Assembly: GCF_003590335.1 (NCBI RefSeq) | Contig: NZ_MIET01000070.1 | Span: forward strand, 124,001 to 188,000 | Length of the DNA stretch: 64,000 nucleotides | Direction: 5' to 3' | Origin: Pseudoalteromonas sp. MSK9-3 | GTDB taxonomy: Bacteria > Pseudomonadota > Gammaproteobacteria > Enterobacterales > Alteromonadaceae | Shown: in pieces, positions 1 through 8,827 of the stretch | Layout of the letters: each line of letters starts with the position of its first letter | How positions within the stretch are numbered: position 1 is the stretch's first letter | Program-made: the position numbers and the translations under genes | The notes under the pieces: generated by a model | The model's input: only the letters and a program-made list of their open reading frames with translations | What the model was told of the DNA's origin: nothing | The model's database searches: none

Positions 1-1
1 A

Positions 2-1693
2 ATACCGTTGTTATCGGCTTGCGGTGGCAGTGACAGCAGTGGTACTGATAATATAGTTAATAACGTAGAGAACAAACAACCTAATGTTGTTGTATCTACA
101 GTTGCTGAAATAGAGTCTGGTGCTGAAGTGTACATGACTAGCTCAGCTACTGACTCTGATGGTACGGTAGCAAGTTATCAATGGTCACAAAAATCTGGTT
201 ATGCGGTGACAATTCGAGATAAGAACCAAGCAAATGCTTCTTTTACCGCCCCAGTGCTAGATGCCGATACAACACTTGAATTTGAGTTGCTTGTTACTGA
301 CGATAAAGGCGCGACAGCAAAGGATACCTTCAACGTAAAAATAAAACGTGCTCAAGTAGAAAATCAATTGCCTAATGTCGTTATAACGACGGTTGCTGAA
401 ATAGGGTCGGGTGCTGAAGTTTACATGACCAGTTCAGCAACTGACTCTGATGGTACGATTGCAAGCTATCAATGGTCACAAAAATCAGGTTATGGAGTGA
501 CGATACGAGATAATAGCCAAGCTAACGCTTCTTTTACAGCACCGGTACTGGATGCTGACACAAGGCTTGAATTTGAGCTGCTTGTGAGTGATGACAAAGG
601 TGGTGAAGCAAAGGATACAGTCAGCGTTCTAGTAAAACGTGCTGAAGTAGAAAATCAATTACCTAATGTCGTTATAACGACAGTTGCCGAAATAGAATCA
701 GGTGCTGAAGTGTACATGAGCAGTTCAGCAACTGACCCTGATGGTACGATTGCAAGCTATCAATGGTCACAAAAATCAGGTTATGGAGTGACGATACGAG
801 ATAATAACCAAGCTAACGCTTCTTTTACAGCACCGGTACTGGATGCTGACACAATACTTGAATTTGAGCTGCTTGTTATTGATGATAGAGGGGGGGAAGC
901 AAAGGATATAGTCCGCGTTAAAATACAAGGTGCAGCGCAAACGTCTAATTATTACGAAAGTTGTAATGCGCAGCTTGCGCTTAATGTCCTGAATATTTAT
1001 GACGAAACACTCAATTTTTCTTCACTATCAGGACTTAAAAAGTGGTTTTGTAGTGCACCCGATATAAACAATAGCAATGTCACTAAGCGGGTTATTAACT
1101 TACTTTCCGTTGAAGACAATGAGGAAGATATTGAATTGTGGAAAGTGGCGCATTGCTCTGATGATGACAAAGGATTCGGCGCAAGTATGTCTGCAAATTT
1201 ATTATTACAGGTAGCAGATGATGAGGCGAAAGCTGGTTGGTCAAACTGCATTGCTCAAAAACAAATGCTCTCATGTCATACATTCAATCAAGTTAACTTA
1301 AACCCTGGTGAACTATATCTAAATTATGGTTTAAAGCAAGGAAGTAGCCAGTTAACCAATGTTGATATTGTTGCAACCAATCTAACCGCAATAGACGCGA
1401 TACCAGATACATTAGAACCAGATGGAAAAGCTCTTCTCTTCAAAAAAGATGACACGAGTAGTGGCGCATACTTTGAACTAAGTGGCACATTAGATAATGA
1501 GCATGCTTCTTGCTCTTATACGATGATGAGTTCTTACTCTTTTGGTGCTGAATTGTGTGAGGTACAAAGGCTAAATGCACTTGAACAAGGAAAAATATCT
1601 CAGCGAGATTACACTGAACTTAAATATATTAACTCGATCCCTGAGTTTGATCATCGTAACGGTAGTCCTTTAGTGTACCTACGTTGCGAGTAA
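2..1693 (+). CDS. Repeat-containing secreted lipoprotein (5' end outside window)
   Basis: The frame is open from base 2, and the first readable residues, LLSACGGS, form a lipobox with the acylated Cys followed by a Gly/Ser-rich linker. The start codon and most of the signal peptide therefore lie upstream of the window; the TTG at base 8 is a Leu inside the signal, not a start. Three tandem units of 97 residues follow, each with a D(S/P)DGT...YQWSQKSG core and a LEFELLV.DD.G end, which resembles PKD/cadherin-like beta-sandwich folds. After about residue 310 comes a unique region of about 240 residues with several Cys and no fold I recognise. Likely anchored to the outer membrane or exposed on the surface. 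Function unknown. Confidence 0.8.
   Translation: MPLLSACGGSDSSGTDNIVNNVENKQPNVVVSTVAEIESGAEVYMTSSATDSDGTVASYQWSQKSGYAVTIRDKNQANASFTAPVLDADTTLEFELLVTDDKGATAKDTFNVKIKRAQVENQLPNVVITTVAEIGSGAEVYMTSSATDSDGTIASYQWSQKSGYGVTIRDNSQANASFTAPVLDADTRLEFELLVSDDKGGEAKDTVSVLVKRAEVENQLPNVVITTVAEIESGAEVYMSSSATDPDGTIASYQWSQKSGYGVTIRDNNQANASFTAPVLDADTILEFELLVIDDRGGEAKDIVRVKIQGAAQTSNYYESCNAQLALNVLNIYDETLNFSSLSGLKKWFCSAPDINNSNVTKRVINLLSVEDNEEDIELWKVAHCSDDDKGFGASMSANLLLQVADDEAKAGWSNCIAQKQMLSCHTFNQVNLNPGELYLNYGLKQGSSQLTNVDIVATNLTAIDAIPDTLEPDGKALLFKKDDTSSGAYFELSGTLDNEHASCSYTMMSSYSFGAELCEVQRLNALEQGKISQRDYTELKYINSIPEFDHRNGSPLVYLRCE
65..937 (+). repeat. Three tandem 291-bp in-frame repeats
   Basis: Units begin at about 65, 356 and 647, each opening with a GTAGA(A/G)AA motif followed by CCTAATGT. 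The spacing is exactly 291 bp, or 97 codons. Units 2 and 3 are closer to each other than to unit 1, which fits recent duplication. The repeat encodes the Ig/PKD-like domains of the lipoprotein. Confidence 0.9.
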
Positions 1694-1734
1694 TAGTTTA
1701 GAGGATCTCATAATTTACTAAGGTGAGTATCGGC

Positions 1735-1764
1735 ATATGGCTACATTTTTTGACGTGGCCATAT
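1735..1764 (+). terminator. Terminator-like hairpin after the lipoprotein gene
   Basis: ATATGGCTAC (1735-1744) pairs with GTGGCCATAT (1755-1764) through one G-T wobble, with a loop rich in T. It lies about 40 bases after the stop codon. The trailing T-run is short (TTATTC), so efficiency is uncertain. Confidence 0.45.
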
Positions 1765-1878
1765 TTATTCAACACTTGTATTAGTAATGATTTGTAACGA
1801 GTTTTTAGCTGCGCTAGCCCAAATTTTCTTTCATAAGCCTGATGTAAAATAGAATTGTGAAGCTACAACTTTGGCCTT

Positions 1879-1897
1879 TATTATTCAATGAATAATA
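1879..1897. promoter_or_regulatory. 19-bp dyad upstream of the PepSY gene
   Basis: TATTATTC and GAATAATA form a perfect 8-bp inverted repeat around AAT. The length equals that of a Fur box, but the bases do not match the GATAAT/ATTATC consensus, so I call it only a possible operator. It lies about 167 bp upstream of the next start. Confidence 0.25.
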
Positions 1898-2063
1898 GTC
1901 TTATTAGTCGAAGTGGTTTGCTGCCGAGCTTTGAACGAGGCGACAATATTAAGAGTATAAAGAGGGGGGATATGTGCTGAGCTCAGAGTGAGTTCAGTGT
2001 AAATTAAAATTGACTGATTGCACTTATTACCTAGCATGATTTTTTGGCTAAAGGACTGTTATA

Positions 2064-3260
2064 TTGGGACAAGCGAAGAAAAGGAAAGGGTTAAAAAAGC
2101 TCTATAACTTACATGCATGGGTTGGTTTTCAGTTATCCATCATTATGTTTGTGATATTAGCGACAGGCACAATTGCCACACTATCAAATGAAATTGACTG
2201 GCTTATTTTTGAAGAATTACGTGCATCGGAAAAACCACTCAATGCTTCGCCAATGTACACGCCTGGTGAGTGGGTCGCATTATATTCGGCCTTACAGGAT
2301 ACCTATCCCAATGGTCAAATACTGGACTTATATAGTATGGGAGAGGATTACCTAACATATCGCGCCACATTAAAAGATACGGCATTAGGCAACGAGTTTG
2401 TAAATATAGATCAATGGACTCACAAAATAACAGGTAACGTTGGGTATCTCACGGTACAACGTTTTTTTAGGGACTTTCACCGATATCTGTTTATGCCTGC
2501 CTTGCCGGGGATTATTATTGTTTGTGCCTTCGCTTTTGTACTTCTCATTTCACTCTATACCGGTATAAAAACGACGAAGAACTGGCGAACAGCTCTGTGG
2601 CGTTTAAGGCTTAATCAAGGTTCAAGAATTGCTGTCAGTGATGCTCATAAATTATCTGGCTTATGGGGGATGTGGTTTACGTTATTAATCAGTGTTACTG
2701 GAATTTGGTACTTGTATGAATTTAGCTATCAACTGTTTGACGCGAGTATAGAGCCTAATGGACCTATTATTGAACGCACAAACAGTGAGAACAACAAATT
2801 TAATATGACCCTTGAAGAGTTTAGGATGATAGTTAACATTGCACATGGGGTTCATAAAGGCTGGGAGATCACTGCAATCTATTTACCCGCGACCATGGAG
2901 CAACCAATAGAAATCAATGGTGTTAAAAACAATCCTCTTTTAAGAGACCGTGCGTATCGGGTATATCTAGATCCGACGAATAACACCATATTAGAGGTTC
3001 TTAGTCCTGACCTAATTGGTATTAATGCCAATATAAATGAATATATAGACCCTTTACACTTTGGGTCTTTTGGGAGTATTTGGAGCAAAGCCATTTGGTT
3101 TTTATTTGGTTTGATGCTCACAGCGATGTCGGTAACAGGTGTATTGATGACTTGGAAGCGAACAAAAAGTCGTGCGCTAACAAAACCCCAGATTTTGACA
3201 CTGCCCATTTTAGTGTTCTCAGGAGTTGCGTTTATTTTTTGGATACAAAGATTTGCTTAA
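2064..3260 (+). CDS. PepSY-associated transmembrane protein
   Basis: A protein of 398 residues with about five hydrophobic segments: near residues 20-42, 145-172, 195-222, 340-362 and 373-393. This is the layout of the PepSY-associated TM family, which includes proteins linked to siderophore-iron reduction (PiuB/FoxB-like). The N terminus is very basic (MGQAKKRKGLKK) and is followed by the family's typical H-W-G segment at the start of TM1. The start is TTG with an AAGGA eight bases upstream; no better ATG exists. The gene stands alone, with no receptor or oxidoreductase beside it, so a role in metal uptake is family-based inference. Confidence 0.7.
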   Translation: MGQAKKRKGLKKLYNLHAWVGFQLSIIMFVILATGTIATLSNEIDWLIFEELRASEKPLNASPMYTPGEWVALYSALQDTYPNGQILDLYSMGEDYLTYRATLKDTALGNEFVNIDQWTHKITGNVGYLTVQRFFRDFHRYLFMPALPGIIIVCAFAFVLLISLYTGIKTTKNWRTALWRLRLNQGSRIAVSDAHKLSGLWGMWFTLLISVTGIWYLYEFSYQLFDASIEPNGPIIERTNSENNKFNMTLEEFRMIVNIAHGVHKGWEITAIYLPATMEQPIEINGVKNNPLLRDRAYRVYLDPTNNTILEVLSPDLIGINANINEYIDPLHFGSFGSIWSKAIWFLFGLMLTAMSVTGVLMTWKRTKSRALTKPQILTLPILVFSGVAFIFWIQRFA

Positions 3261-3665
3261 ATTTAGTTCGGTTTGTGGATTTGTTTTAGGGAATCAATTG
3301 TAACCTTGTATCAGAGTATTAAAAGCATTTTAGATGTATAAACTGCGTTAGTTTAAGTGATGTAGATCTGGGTGTCTCATTTAACCCCACAACAATGTTT
3401 TGTGTCATATTTAAGGACTAACACCTTATCTTAGTTGAACCGCTTTTTATTTATATAATGCGCTATTCAACATTTGATTGCATTTTTTTGGTTGATATTT
3501 ACTATGCTGGGGTTGGTAATCTATCTGCGAGGCTCCGCTAATAATACACACTCAATAGCTGTTCAAGAAAGTAAGGGCATTCAATTTCAATTTACGCTTG
3601 TATTAACGGGTAGTCAGGGTATCGTATAGCAAAAATTTTAGCGTGTTTTTAAATTTGGATGTCTG
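3261..3665. other. Gene-free stretch before the pilus operon
   Basis: This stretch of 405 bases has no convincing ORF and no strong hairpin. The promoter of the chaperone-usher operon must lie here. A poor sigma-54-like GG-N10-GC spacing occurs at 3617-3630, but its flanking bases do not match. Confidence 0.5.
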
Positions 3666-4361
3666 ATGCGTAAACTGTTGTTATTGCTCTTATGGTTGTC
3701 GACCCCGGCTTTTGCTTATCAAGTTCAACCTATGATCGTAGATCTTGCGTCACATGGTAAGAAGTCATTGGTTACTTACCGCCTACAAAACCCCAGTGAA
3801 AGTGCACTACCGATTGAAATCGAAGTATTTAAGCGTACATTTGACGAAAATCAAAAAGAAGTTTTAGTATCAGCCGAAGACGACTTTATTGTGCTTCCAC
3901 CGCAGGTAGAGGTACCAGCAAAGAGTTACCAAGTATTTCGCGCTAAATATTTAGGTTCTGGTGAGTTAAAAGAGACGAATTCCTATCGCATTGTTTTTAA
4001 ACAACTGCCTTTACCTAACGAGGATGAAAAGTCAGGAGTTAAGATGGTGTTTAACTTTGCAACATTGGTTTTTGTAAGTCCAGATGGAGTCAAAGCACAG
4101 CAAAAAAATACATTGGACTGCGCTACATTAAACGACTGCACATTGACGATTAGCAATGAAGGCCAGCGCGTACTAGACTTATCGCACTTTGATTACCATT
4201 TCCACGAGGGGAAAACTCTTGTGAATTGGCCTCAATTTCAATCGGTTACACCTGGACGTTTTATCATGCCAGGACACAAAGTAGTGCTAAATATCACACC
4301 ATTACTCGACGAAAAGCCCACAAAGAGTGCCACGCTTATTAACCTGTTTAATAAAAAGTAG
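3666..4361 (+). CDS. Periplasmic pilus chaperone (PapD-like)
   Basis: A protein of 231 residues with an N-terminal signal peptide ending around PAFA. The mature part reads as a two-domain Ig-like pilus chaperone: a first domain with the VTYRLQNPS and IEIEVFKR strands, then the K-x-YQVFRAKY...NSYRIVFKQLP segment that in PapD-type chaperones holds the G1 strand used for donor-strand complementation. It would bind pilin subunits in the periplasm and deliver them to the usher encoded 7 bases downstream. First gene of a chaperone-usher-tip operon on the plus strand. The subclass is not certain; gene order resembles the archaic Csu type (chaperone, usher, tip). Confidence 0.85.
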   Translation: MRKLLLLLLWLSTPAFAYQVQPMIVDLASHGKKSLVTYRLQNPSESALPIEIEVFKRTFDENQKEVLVSAEDDFIVLPPQVEVPAKSYQVFRAKYLGSGELKETNSYRIVFKQLPLPNEDEKSGVKMVFNFATLVFVSPDGVKAQQKNTLDCATLNDCTLTISNEGQRVLDLSHFDYHFHEGKTLVNWPQFQSVTPGRFIMPGHKVVLNITPLLDEKPTKSATLINLFNKK

Positions 4362-4368
4362 AAACTCG

Positions 4369-6828
4369 ATGATTAAACAGGGCTTTTATAATAGGCCTGC
4401 GCACCATCAGTGTATCATTTTCAGCCTTTTATTATTTTGGGCTTGCTCATCTGTTGCGGCAACGTTCAATATGGACTTTCCTGTGCGGCTAAATTCTGCC
4501 GAAGTTGGGCAAGTGTCTGCCGCCAGTAATGGGATTGAAATTACTTCTATTTCAGCCTCTGAATTTAAGAACAATCTGCAAACCGTACTCAGCGACAAGG
4601 TAAATAACTGGCTGACCACTAAAGGGGATGCTCCAATCTCTGTGGAGGCATATGCAGACCAAGGCATTGTTCTTAAAATGCAGGCTCAAGATCTCACCAT
4701 AGATATGACGCTTGAGGAACGTGCTATGGCAACTGACAGCTTAACGTATGGTAATCAAAAGCATTTTGATCGGCCAAAAGGTGAATCTAATTGGGCGATG
4801 TTAAACAATTTTAATTTAAATCATGAGCGCAGCAATAATCACCATGATCATCGGTCTCAGCTTGAGTGGCTGATGAATGCCAATATTGGTGGGGGGACTG
4901 GTGTAAATATGCAAAGTTCACTGTTTTGGGAAAAGGGTAACAACCAAGCCAGTGATGTATATCGCGGAGATATAGCTTTGTTTTATGATAAACCAGAAGC
5001 GCCGCTTCGTTTTACACTTGGGGACACTCAAATAAATAGTACAGGGCACCTTGCGAGTGCTCAACTTGGCGGGTTTAGTATTGAAAAAGCATATGCTAGG
5101 TTACAGCCTCAAAGGAGGACATCACCAAGCAATAGTCAACAGTTTGTGTTACCTCGAGCTGCAAACCTTGAGATCTATATTAATGATTTTTTGATTTCTC
5201 GGATCAGACTAAAGGCTGGGCGTTATGATCTCAGTGATCTCCCGCTAACGTCGGGTGTTAATAATATTCAAGTGATAGCAACTTACGCAAATGGTGATAC
5301 GGAGGAGTTCTATTTCACCACGCATTACAATGCAAGGCTGCTTGCGAAAGGATTGAGTGATTATGCGTTTACCCTGGGCCGTCTTTCTTCTATTGAGCAG
5401 GGCGATTATAAGTATGACGACGATGTTTTTGTTTCTGGTAATTATGAGTATGGTTTAACTGATAGATTTACATTGGGCGTAAACGGCGCAGCACATCCAA
5501 CGGGGCATGTTGTTGGGTCTATTGCGACGATAAATAGCTATGTTGGAAATCTATCGTTGCGCTATTCACAGAGTAAAGTGAATCATGCGCAGTCTGGTAA
5601 TATTTACTCTATTGAATCAGAGCATAGCATTTTTGGACATGGTAATTTCGGCTCACCTAATTTGCGACTAGGGTATGAAGTGAGGCAAGATTTCACTAAT
5701 ACACCATGGCAAGAATTTAGCACTATCTCAAGCAGTAAAAGAGCATTTGCAGATTACAGTTACTTTCTCAACGAACATGTGGATTTTAACTTCAGTGCTT
5801 CTCACGACAGAGGAAGAGATAATGTCACTACTGATAATGCTTCTATTGAGCTAAATGTACGCTACGAAGACGTACGCGTTCGCACTGGCTTTTCGCATAT
5901 TGATAGTACTGATACTCGCGTTGTGTCTGAAAATCAGTTCTTTTTGAATTTTACCTGGAATTATTACAATCGACGGTCTAATCATCGTGCTCACGCCCAA
6001 TATAGTAGTAGAGATAAAGTGGCTAGCGCGAGCTATGCGAAAACGAATAATAACTTTGTTAACGACTACGGTTATGAAGTACGAGCTGAAAAAGGCAGTG
6101 ATTTTAGACAAGAACAATTTGACGCAAGTTATACAGGTGCATTTATTAGAGCGGATGTGAGTGCAGCGAATTATACACGCGACCAACAACAGGCGGATAG
6201 TCGCTCTAGTATAAATATATCAACCAGTTTGGGGGTTGCTGATGGCCATTTTGGCATGGGTGCTACAACAACAGCACCGTTTGCAGTTATCACCAAGCAT
6301 AAAACACTAAAAAACGCGGATGTTTTAGTTAACGTAGACCGCCAAGGAAGAGCTCAAACTAAGACAACACAGCACATGGGGGCACTAGTGGAGCTAGGCA
6401 CAGGTTATACGACTTCACAGCTCAACATTGATGTACCAGAGGCACCTCTTGGTTATGATTGGGGCCCGGGAATGTATGTTTTGGTCGGTGGAGCAACAAC
6501 CGGGCATCATATTCAGATTGGTTCAGAACTGTCGTATACGGCGATTGGCAGCTTAATAGACGATAAAGGCATGCCTATTGCAATGAAAAGAGGGCGAGTA
6601 TTTAAAAAACACGGTCTAAACAGTAATGACAAAGCTGGATCAGCTATTGCAATATTTACCAACCGCACAGGACGCTTTGTTGTAGAAGGTATTAGCGTAG
6701 GCAATTATGTGGTTGAAATAAATGGTATGACTGGGCAGTTTAATGTTTCTGATAGTGAGCAACGCTTTATAAGAGTTGGAACGCTCGAGCTGATGAAAGG
6801 CCCATCTAAAGGAGGTGACAACAAATGA
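4369..6828 (+). CDS. Outer-membrane pilus usher
   Basis: A protein of 819 residues taken from the ATG at 4369, seven bases after the chaperone stop; an earlier in-frame alternative start at 4327 lies inside the chaperone gene and lacks a reason. A signal peptide (ending near SVAA) precedes the mature protein. The central part is a long beta-barrel-like region, and residues around 265-325 (AANLEIYINDFLISRIRLKAG, DLPLTSGVNNIQV) match the conserved part of pilus ushers. The C-terminal part (DDKGMPI, GRFVVEGISVGNYVVE) looks like the periplasmic domains that hold chaperone-subunit complexes. Role: the secretion and assembly pore of the pilus. Confidence 0.85.
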   Translation: MIKQGFYNRPAHHQCIIFSLLLFWACSSVAATFNMDFPVRLNSAEVGQVSAASNGIEITSISASEFKNNLQTVLSDKVNNWLTTKGDAPISVEAYADQGIVLKMQAQDLTIDMTLEERAMATDSLTYGNQKHFDRPKGESNWAMLNNFNLNHERSNNHHDHRSQLEWLMNANIGGGTGVNMQSSLFWEKGNNQASDVYRGDIALFYDKPEAPLRFTLGDTQINSTGHLASAQLGGFSIEKAYARLQPQRRTSPSNSQQFVLPRAANLEIYINDFLISRIRLKAGRYDLSDLPLTSGVNNIQVIATYANGDTEEFYFTTHYNARLLAKGLSDYAFTLGRLSSIEQGDYKYDDDVFVSGNYEYGLTDRFTLGVNGAAHPTGHVVGSIATINSYVGNLSLRYSQSKVNHAQSGNIYSIESEHSIFGHGNFGSPNLRLGYEVRQDFTNTPWQEFSTISSSKRAFADYSYFLNEHVDFNFSASHDRGRDNVTTDNASIELNVRYEDVRVRTGFSHIDSTDTRVVSENQFFLNFTWNYYNRRSNHRAHAQYSSRDKVASASYAKTNNNFVNDYGYEVRAEKGSDFRQEQFDASYTGAFIRADVSAANYTRDQQQADSRSSINISTSLGVADGHFGMGATTTAPFAVITKHKTLKNADVLVNVDRQGRAQTKTTQHMGALVELGTGYTTSQLNIDVPEAPLGYDWGPGMYVLVGGATTGHHIQIGSELSYTAIGSLIDDKGMPIAMKRGRVFKKHGLNSNDKAGSAIAIFTNRTGRFVVEGISVGNYVVEINGMTGQFNVSDSEQRFIRVGTLELMKGPSKGGDNK

Positions 6829-7691
6829 AATTTATAGTCTTAATCATGCTGTTTGTAAGCTTTTTGTTGTCTGCACCGAATGCCTTGGCGAGGTGGAACG
6901 ACTGTGATGGTAAGATGCTTGCCACCTCAAACCCGTCTGACATAATTGAGGAGTATAACAACCGCGTGACGGTGTATATTCCGATAAAGGTACAAGTGTC
7001 GGACAGTTTAATAGACTGTGCAGATGAAATATGGGTTGAGGATGTGTACTACTACTCAATGGTGTTTTCAGGTCCGACTCAAGATAAGTACGCGAAGTTA
7101 TATGACTCACAGTTTAAAAAAATTAAGGTAAGAAATGGTATTTGGCGATCTGATCTGACTGAACGTTCAACGCAAATGTGGGCTAGGTTAAGGCATTATA
7201 GTTTATTCCCTGCTGGGGCTTATACGGGCCACGTCATTGTATCTGTCGTCAAAAACAATGAAGTCATTGAGCAGCAATACATAGACTTGACTTACTATTC
7301 TGAGCCACAGGTTTCTATTTCTCTGTCAAACTCAAGTAAAGGTAAAGTGTCGGGTGATAGTGGTAACTATCATATCGATTTGGGGGAATTGAAAAATAAT
7401 ATGCGCTTTAATTGGGGCGTAAAAATATTGAGCAATAGTTCTTACGATATTGTTGTTGACTCTGAATATAATGGGTTACGCCATGAAACCAATACCCAAG
7501 CGTTGATAGAGTATTCAATCAAGTTTGATAACTCACAAATATCCTCATCTGAACGGCTCTATCGCAGCTATAACTTCTATCCGGGTGTAAAAAACAAATG
7601 GTATGGGTTTGAGTTTAAGCTTGGTAATGTTGAACTGATGCCCGCTGGTACCTATCAAGATAACTTATCGTTGACGGTTTACCCTAGGTAG
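6825..7691 (+). CDS. Two-domain pilus tip subunit / adhesin
   Basis: A protein of 288 residues that overlaps the usher stop by four bases (ATGA) and is preceded by a very strong ribosome-binding site (AAAGGAGGTGA at 6808-6818). Signal peptide ends near ALA. The mature part seems to be two beta-rich halves; each ends with a similar strand (PAGAYTGHVIVSV and PAGTYQDNLSLTVYPR), the second matching the pilin C-termini downstream (AGTYSDTITVTVSPN). Two-domain subunits encoded last after chaperone and usher are typical tip adhesins. Two Cys (in WNDCDG and IDCADE) could form a disulfide. Target unknown. Confidence 0.7.
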   Translation: MKFIVLIMLFVSFLLSAPNALARWNDCDGKMLATSNPSDIIEEYNNRVTVYIPIKVQVSDSLIDCADEIWVEDVYYYSMVFSGPTQDKYAKLYDSQFKKIKVRNGIWRSDLTERSTQMWARLRHYSLFPAGAYTGHVIVSVVKNNEVIEQQYIDLTYYSEPQVSISLSNSSKGKVSGDSGNYHIDLGELKNNMRFNWGVKILSNSSYDIVVDSEYNGLRHETNTQALIEYSIKFDNSQISSSERLYRSYNFYPGVKNKWYGFEFKLGNVELMPAGTYQDNLSLTVYPR

Positions 7692-8007
7692 CAATCTAGG
7701 AAGCGAATATAGAGTAGTGCCTATATAGATGAGCGTTCAGTGACGGTTTATTGGATAAGCGAGTTTTAAGCCATCTGGCTTAGCGACCTGTTTATACTTC
7801 CTTAGTACCGAGCTCAAACGTGTCAAACTATTTACTAATTATGCTGTAACAGATAAAGAGCTTGATGGTTTCATCAGGCTCCACAAGCCAATTTTCTTTT
7901 CCTATCCGTCAAAATATCGACAAGTACAGGGTGTGTCTCCCTAAATCGGCTCTCTTTTGCGTCAAAAACCCGTAATAGAGGTTTTTTGCCTCACAAAACG
8001 GGCGGAA

Positions 8008-8019
8008 ACTCACGTGAGT
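8008..8019. promoter_or_regulatory. Candidate enhancer site for a sigma-54 activator
   Basis: ACTCACGTGAGT is a perfect 12-bp palindrome centred about 146 bp upstream of the predicted transcription start near 8160. That distance is usual for an enhancer-binding-protein site. The protein that would bind is not known from this window. Confidence 0.4.
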
Positions 8020-8111
8020 AGACCTAGATTAGTTATTTTATTTCCTTACTTTAGCTTTAAGTTATTGTTATTTATGTGTTTTTTTTGCTAATTCCCTCGT
8101 AGGGAAATAAA

Positions 8112-8135
8112 AAATAATAAAATATTTTATTATTT
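8112..8135. promoter_or_regulatory. 24-bp perfect AT palindrome abutting the promoter
   Basis: Every base from 8112 to 8123 pairs with 8124 to 8135. It ends at the first base of the -24 element, so a bound protein would touch the promoter. It contains only A and T, so it might also be a bend or an IHF/H-NS-like site rather than a specific operator. Confidence 0.4.
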
Positions 8136-8150
8136 GGCACACCTATTGCT
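8135..8150 (+). promoter_or_regulatory. Sigma-54 promoter of pilin 1
   Basis: TGGCACACCTATTGCT matches the -24/-12 consensus TGGCAC-N5-TTGC(A/T) at every defined base, with the required GG-N10-GC spacing. Predicted start near 8160, giving a leader of about 74 bases before the ATG at 8234. It implies RpoN and an AAA+ activator control pilin expression. Confidence 0.85.
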
Positions 8151-8233
8151 TTTAAATTACCAGAAAGGTGATAACACCTAATCATTAAAACCAAATAAAA
8201 ACTAACTCTGTGTTTTGTTTAAGGGGAAAAGCC

Positions 8234-8740
8234 ATGAATACATTACTTAAGTCATTACTTGCTGCCACTGCCGTTACTTCAATGGGTGCTGCGGCGGCAG
8301 TATTAGATACATCAGGTTCTGAAGCAAAATTTACTTTTGAAGGTACAATTGAACCAATGTGTAAAACAAGTAGCGGTAACAACAATAGTGTAACAAGCCT
8401 GAAACTAGACTCGTCACAGCAAACACAGGAAATTGGTACGCTTGATGTGTGGTGTAATACGGGTGAAAACGCAACAACTGAATATACGTCAGAAAACGGT
8501 GGCTTTTTAGTCGCGAGCAATACTCAGGGCAGCAAAATTGCTTACACGTTAAACATTGGTGACACTGCGGGTATTGACCTACAAACGGGTGCATACAAGC
8601 ATGTTAATGCAACAGCCGCTGGAACGGGTAGTGCAGGTGAAACACAAGCTACATCACTTAAAATTACACCACAGTCAAATGGTCTAAATGATGCCGGAAC
8701 TTACTCAGATACAATCACGGTTACAGTAAGCCCTAACTAA
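8234..8740 (+). CDS. Pilin subunit 1 of the chaperone-usher pilus
   Basis: A protein of 168 residues from the ATG at 8234 (GGGG at 8223-8226 as ribosome-binding site). Signal peptide ends at about residue 21 (GAAA). The mature part is about 147 residues with two Cys (C43, C74) placed for one disulfide, and it ends in AGTYSDTITVTVSPN, the C-terminal strand pattern of Csu-like/spore-coat-U pilins. Very abundant Thr, Ser, Asn and Gly, as in major pilins. It would be secreted, held by the chaperone and polymerised by the usher. Own sigma-54 promoter and own terminator, so it is a monocistronic unit apart from the assembly operon. Confidence 0.75.
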   Translation: MNTLLKSLLAATAVTSMGAAAAVLDTSGSEAKFTFEGTIEPMCKTSSGNNNSVTSLKLDSSQQTQEIGTLDVWCNTGENATTEYTSENGGFLVASNTQGSKIAYTLNIGDTAGIDLQTGAYKHVNATAAGTGSAGETQATSLKITPQSNGLNDAGTYSDTITVTVSPN

Positions 8741-8793
8741 TTTAAGATTTAGGCAGCAAAGTTTATGGCTTAATCTGTACTGCCTAAACTATC

Positions 8794-8827
8794 AAAAAGC
8801 CAACTTTTTATTATAGTTGGCTTTTTA
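8794..8827 (+). terminator. Rho-independent terminator of pilin 1
   Basis: AAAAAGCCAACT (8794-8805) and AGTTGGCTTTTT (8815-8826) form a 12-bp perfect stem with a 9-base loop and a T-run in the descending arm. Confidence 0.9.

Larger units (their letters stand above)
1694..2063. other. Gene-free stretch
   Basis: This 370-bp AT-rich stretch holds a terminator-like hairpin near its start, a 19-bp dyad at 1879-1897, and the ribosome-binding site of the next gene (AAGGA at 2051-2055). I see no other gene. Confidence 0.6.
7692..8233. other. Control region of the first pilin gene
   Basis: These 542 bases carry no gene. A hairpin with stem AAAAACC/GGTTTTT at 7964-7986 may end the usher operon. Further on are a 12-bp palindrome (8008-8019), a short hairpin (8092-8106), a 24-bp AT palindrome (8112-8135) and the sigma-54 promoter at 8135-8150. 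Confidence 0.7.

Noticed and set aside
1879..1897. Fur box upstream of the PepSY protein gene
   Set aside because: The dyad has the right length, but its half-sites do not match the GATAAT consensus; kept only as an unnamed dyad.
3617..3630. GG-N10-GC spacing upstream of the chaperone gene, as in sigma-54 promoters
   Set aside because: Only the spacing fits; the bases around it (CAGGGTA...TAGCA) do not match TGGCAC...TTGC.
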